DNA from: an uncultured Clostridia bacterium | Lineage (GTDB): Bacteria > Bacillota > Clostridia > Oscillospirales > Ruminococcaceae | Length of the DNA: 6,901 nt | Assembly (NCBI GenBank): GCA_947584825.1 | Contig: CANPWR010000070.1 | Span: 1-6,901, forward strand | Direction of reading: 5' to 3' | Shown: positions 5,301-6,901 of the stretch, piece by piece | Position numbering within the stretch: position 1 is the stretch's first letter | Layout of the letters: the number at the start of each line of letters is the position of its first letter | Position numbers and translations under genes: made by a program | The notes under the pieces: generated by a model | What the model was told of the DNA's origin: nothing | Databases searched by the model: none | The model's input: the letters and a program-made list of their open reading frames with translations, nothing else

Positions 5301-6901
5301 TTGAAAATTAAAAGATTTTTTTCATTAGTAATAACAACAGCAATGACAGTAACTGCCCTTACGAGTGCAATTACAGTGTCTGCAATAAAAGCAGATGAAA
5401 ATAACTTTAATCCGAAAGCGTTATACACGTCGGGAAAATGTGGAGATGATGCTAATTGGTTTATTAATTCAGATGGCACCCTAGTAATAAGTGGTAATGG
5501 TGAGATGAATCGAATGTATAAAGTTGTTCCCAATGAATATTTTGGTTGGGAAAAATCAGGAAATAATATTAATGAGATTATCATAGAAGACGGTATTACC
5601 ACCGTAAGTAAAAATTCTTTTGTACAAATGCATAACTTATCTAAAATCACTTTACCTCCAAGTATAAAAACTTTAGGGCTTACCTTTTTAGACAATTTTA
5701 CTCAGCATCCCCATCTTAAAGACATTTATATTTACTCTCGTCAAATATCCGATTTTTCACCAATATTTAATAGTGGCACATGGCCTGAAAGTGGAGTAAT
5801 TTGGCATATTTACAAGGACAGTATAACAGAAGCATCATTAAAAAATGATTTACATTTAACTAATGATAATATAAAATACATTACAGATGATGATAGTATG
5901 CCTACAGTTAAAAATCGTGACGCTGTAGAACTCGCACCACTAACTGAAACATCAGGACCTGCCGGACTTTTAACAAAATGGGAATTTATTGACTCTAATA
6001 AAACCCTGACATTTAGCGGATCAGGTGCTATTTCACTTGGTGATGATTATAAAAAATATGCTAAAACAACAGAACATATAGTAATGGAATCAGGAATTAC
6101 TAGTATTAAAGCACAAACGGGTTTAATAACAGATAGTAGTATTATTATCAGTCAAGGGTTTTATGGATTTACGGAGCTTAAAGATGTAAAATTATCTGAC
6201 ACCCTGAAAGAAATAGGGGAATCTTCATTTTATGGAACTCCAATAACTAGCCTTGAATTACCGCCAACTCTTGAAACAATTGGAAGGATGGCATTTACAA
6301 ACAGCAATATTGAAGAAATTTCATTTCCGGATAGTTTAAAGACAATAGGAGAAGTTGCATTTAAAAACACGAAGATCAAATCAATAAACCTTCATGAGGG
6401 TATGACAATTGGCGGAAGTGCATTTTTAGGCTGTGAATCGCTTAAAGAGATAAATATTCCTAGAAACATTCTATTTCAAAGATCTACATTAGGTGGACAG
6501 GGAATGGCCAGAGAACACAATACTTTTTCTGACTGTACAGGAATTGAGAAGGTTACAATTGAAGACGGATCACTAATAGACGCATGGACTCATGATGTAC
6601 AATCAGAAGATGGAATTCCTGAAAACTTCTTTTTGAATTGCAGTTCATTAAAAACAGTAATACTCAAAGGTAATGTTGACTATATACCTAATCAGGTATT
6701 TAGAGGTTGTACATCACTTAAAGATGTTTATTTCTATAATACAGGTTTAAAGTCAATTATCGCAAAAGGTACAAATACTTCTGTAGGAACAATACCAACT
6801 TATTTGGATTCTTTTGATTTTAACAGCAACCCAACCTTCTACATATATAAAGACTCCACCACCGAAACCACACTTAAAAATGCTGGCTATCTGACAAATA
6901 G
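5301..6901 (+). CDS. Secreted BspA-like LRR protein, TTG start, C-terminus beyond the window
   Basis: The frame runs open from TTG at 5301 to the window edge, giving 533 codons and no stop. Residues 1-28 or 1-31 form a signal peptide (KIKRFF, hydrophobic core, then TVSA or IKA), so the protein is exported. A beta module (SGKCGDDANW, then GTLVISGNGEM) spans about 44-69 and a related one (TKWEF, then KTLTFSGSGAI) about 219-244. LRR_5-type repeats follow each. Those in the second half are clearest: LKDVKLSDTLKEIGESSF, ITSLELPPTLETIGRMAF, IEEISFPDSLKTIGEVAF. A capping segment YKDS-TE--LKN occurs at 171-181 and again at 516-526. The protein therefore looks like two copies of module, LRRs and cap. 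Its repeats diverge far more than those of the other LRR gene here. Role and ligand are unknown, with adhesion the usual family suggestion; anchor domains, if any, lie off the edge. Confidence 0.85.
   Translation, partial: MKIKRFFSLVITTAMTVTALTSAITVSAIKADENNFNPKALYTSGKCGDDANWFINSDGTLVISGNGEMNRMYKVVPNEYFGWEKSGNNINEIIIEDGITTVSKNSFVQMHNLSKITLPPSIKTLGLTFLDNFTQHPHLKDIYIYSRQISDFSPIFNSGTWPESGVIWHIYKDSITEASLKNDLHLTNDNIKYITDDDSMPTVKNRDAVELAPLTETSGPAGLLTKWEFIDSNKTLTFSGSGAISLGDDYKKYAKTTEHIVMESGITSIKAQTGLITDSSIIISQGFYGFTELKDVKLSDTLKEIGESSFYGTPITSLELPPTLETIGRMAFTNSNIEEISFPDSLKTIGEVAFKNTKIKSINLHEGMTIGGSAFLGCESLKEINIPRNILFQRSTLGGQGMAREHNTFSDCTGIEKVTIEDGSLIDAWTHDVQSEDGIPENFFLNCSSLKTVILKGNVDYIPNQVFRGCTSLKDVYFYNTGLKSIIAKGTNTSVGTIPTYLDSFDFNSNPTFYIYKDSTTETTLKNAGYLTN

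Noticed and set aside
5285..5695. Minus-strand frame of 136 codons covering the start of the second LRR gene.
   Set aside because: It lies antisense to a gene with signal peptide, promoter and ribosome-binding site, and its translation shows no recognisable domain.

Overview
The window looks like accessory chromosome of a low-GC Firmicute, most likely a gut Clostridia member of the Ruminococcus or Lachnospiraceae kind. The grounds are AT-rich intergenic DNA, strong AGGAGG ribosome-binding sites, consensus TTGACA/TATAAT promoters, BspA-like (LRR_5) surface proteins and a lysine-rich Fn3-like tail of the sort seen in such bacteria. The genus is inference; no marker gene is present.

Layout from left to right. 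Positions 1-15 hold the first five codons of an unidentified minus-strand gene, with its own ribosome-binding site and a perfect promoter at 96-124. Positions 308-2341 (minus) encode a complete 677-residue secreted BspA-like leucine-rich-repeat protein. It is followed by a terminator at 252-278 and preceded by a promoter at 2394-2422. Positions 2593-4941 (minus) encode a 782-residue GH31 alpha-xylosidase of the YicI type, followed by a strong terminator at 2543-2570. Positions 4942-5300 are a divergent intergenic region carrying the start signals of the alpha-xylosidase (minus) and of a second BspA-like protein (plus). That second gene begins with TTG at 5301 and stays open to the right edge.

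Each gene seems to be its own transcription unit: each has a promoter candidate, and terminators separate the minus-strand genes. The alpha-xylosidase lacks a signal peptide and should trim alpha-xylose from imported xyloglucan oligosaccharides in the cytoplasm. The two flanking LRR proteins carry signal peptides and should act outside the cell, probably in binding to a surface, host or plant material. A functional link between the LRR proteins and xyloglucan use is only suggested by adjacency.

I see no clearly new system. The points most worth a second look are the TTG-initiated LRR gene, predicted hairpins at or near the 5' end of every transcript, a possible short plus-strand RNA at about 2485-2570, the 69-bp repeat array in the first LRR gene, and its extremely basic C-terminal domain.
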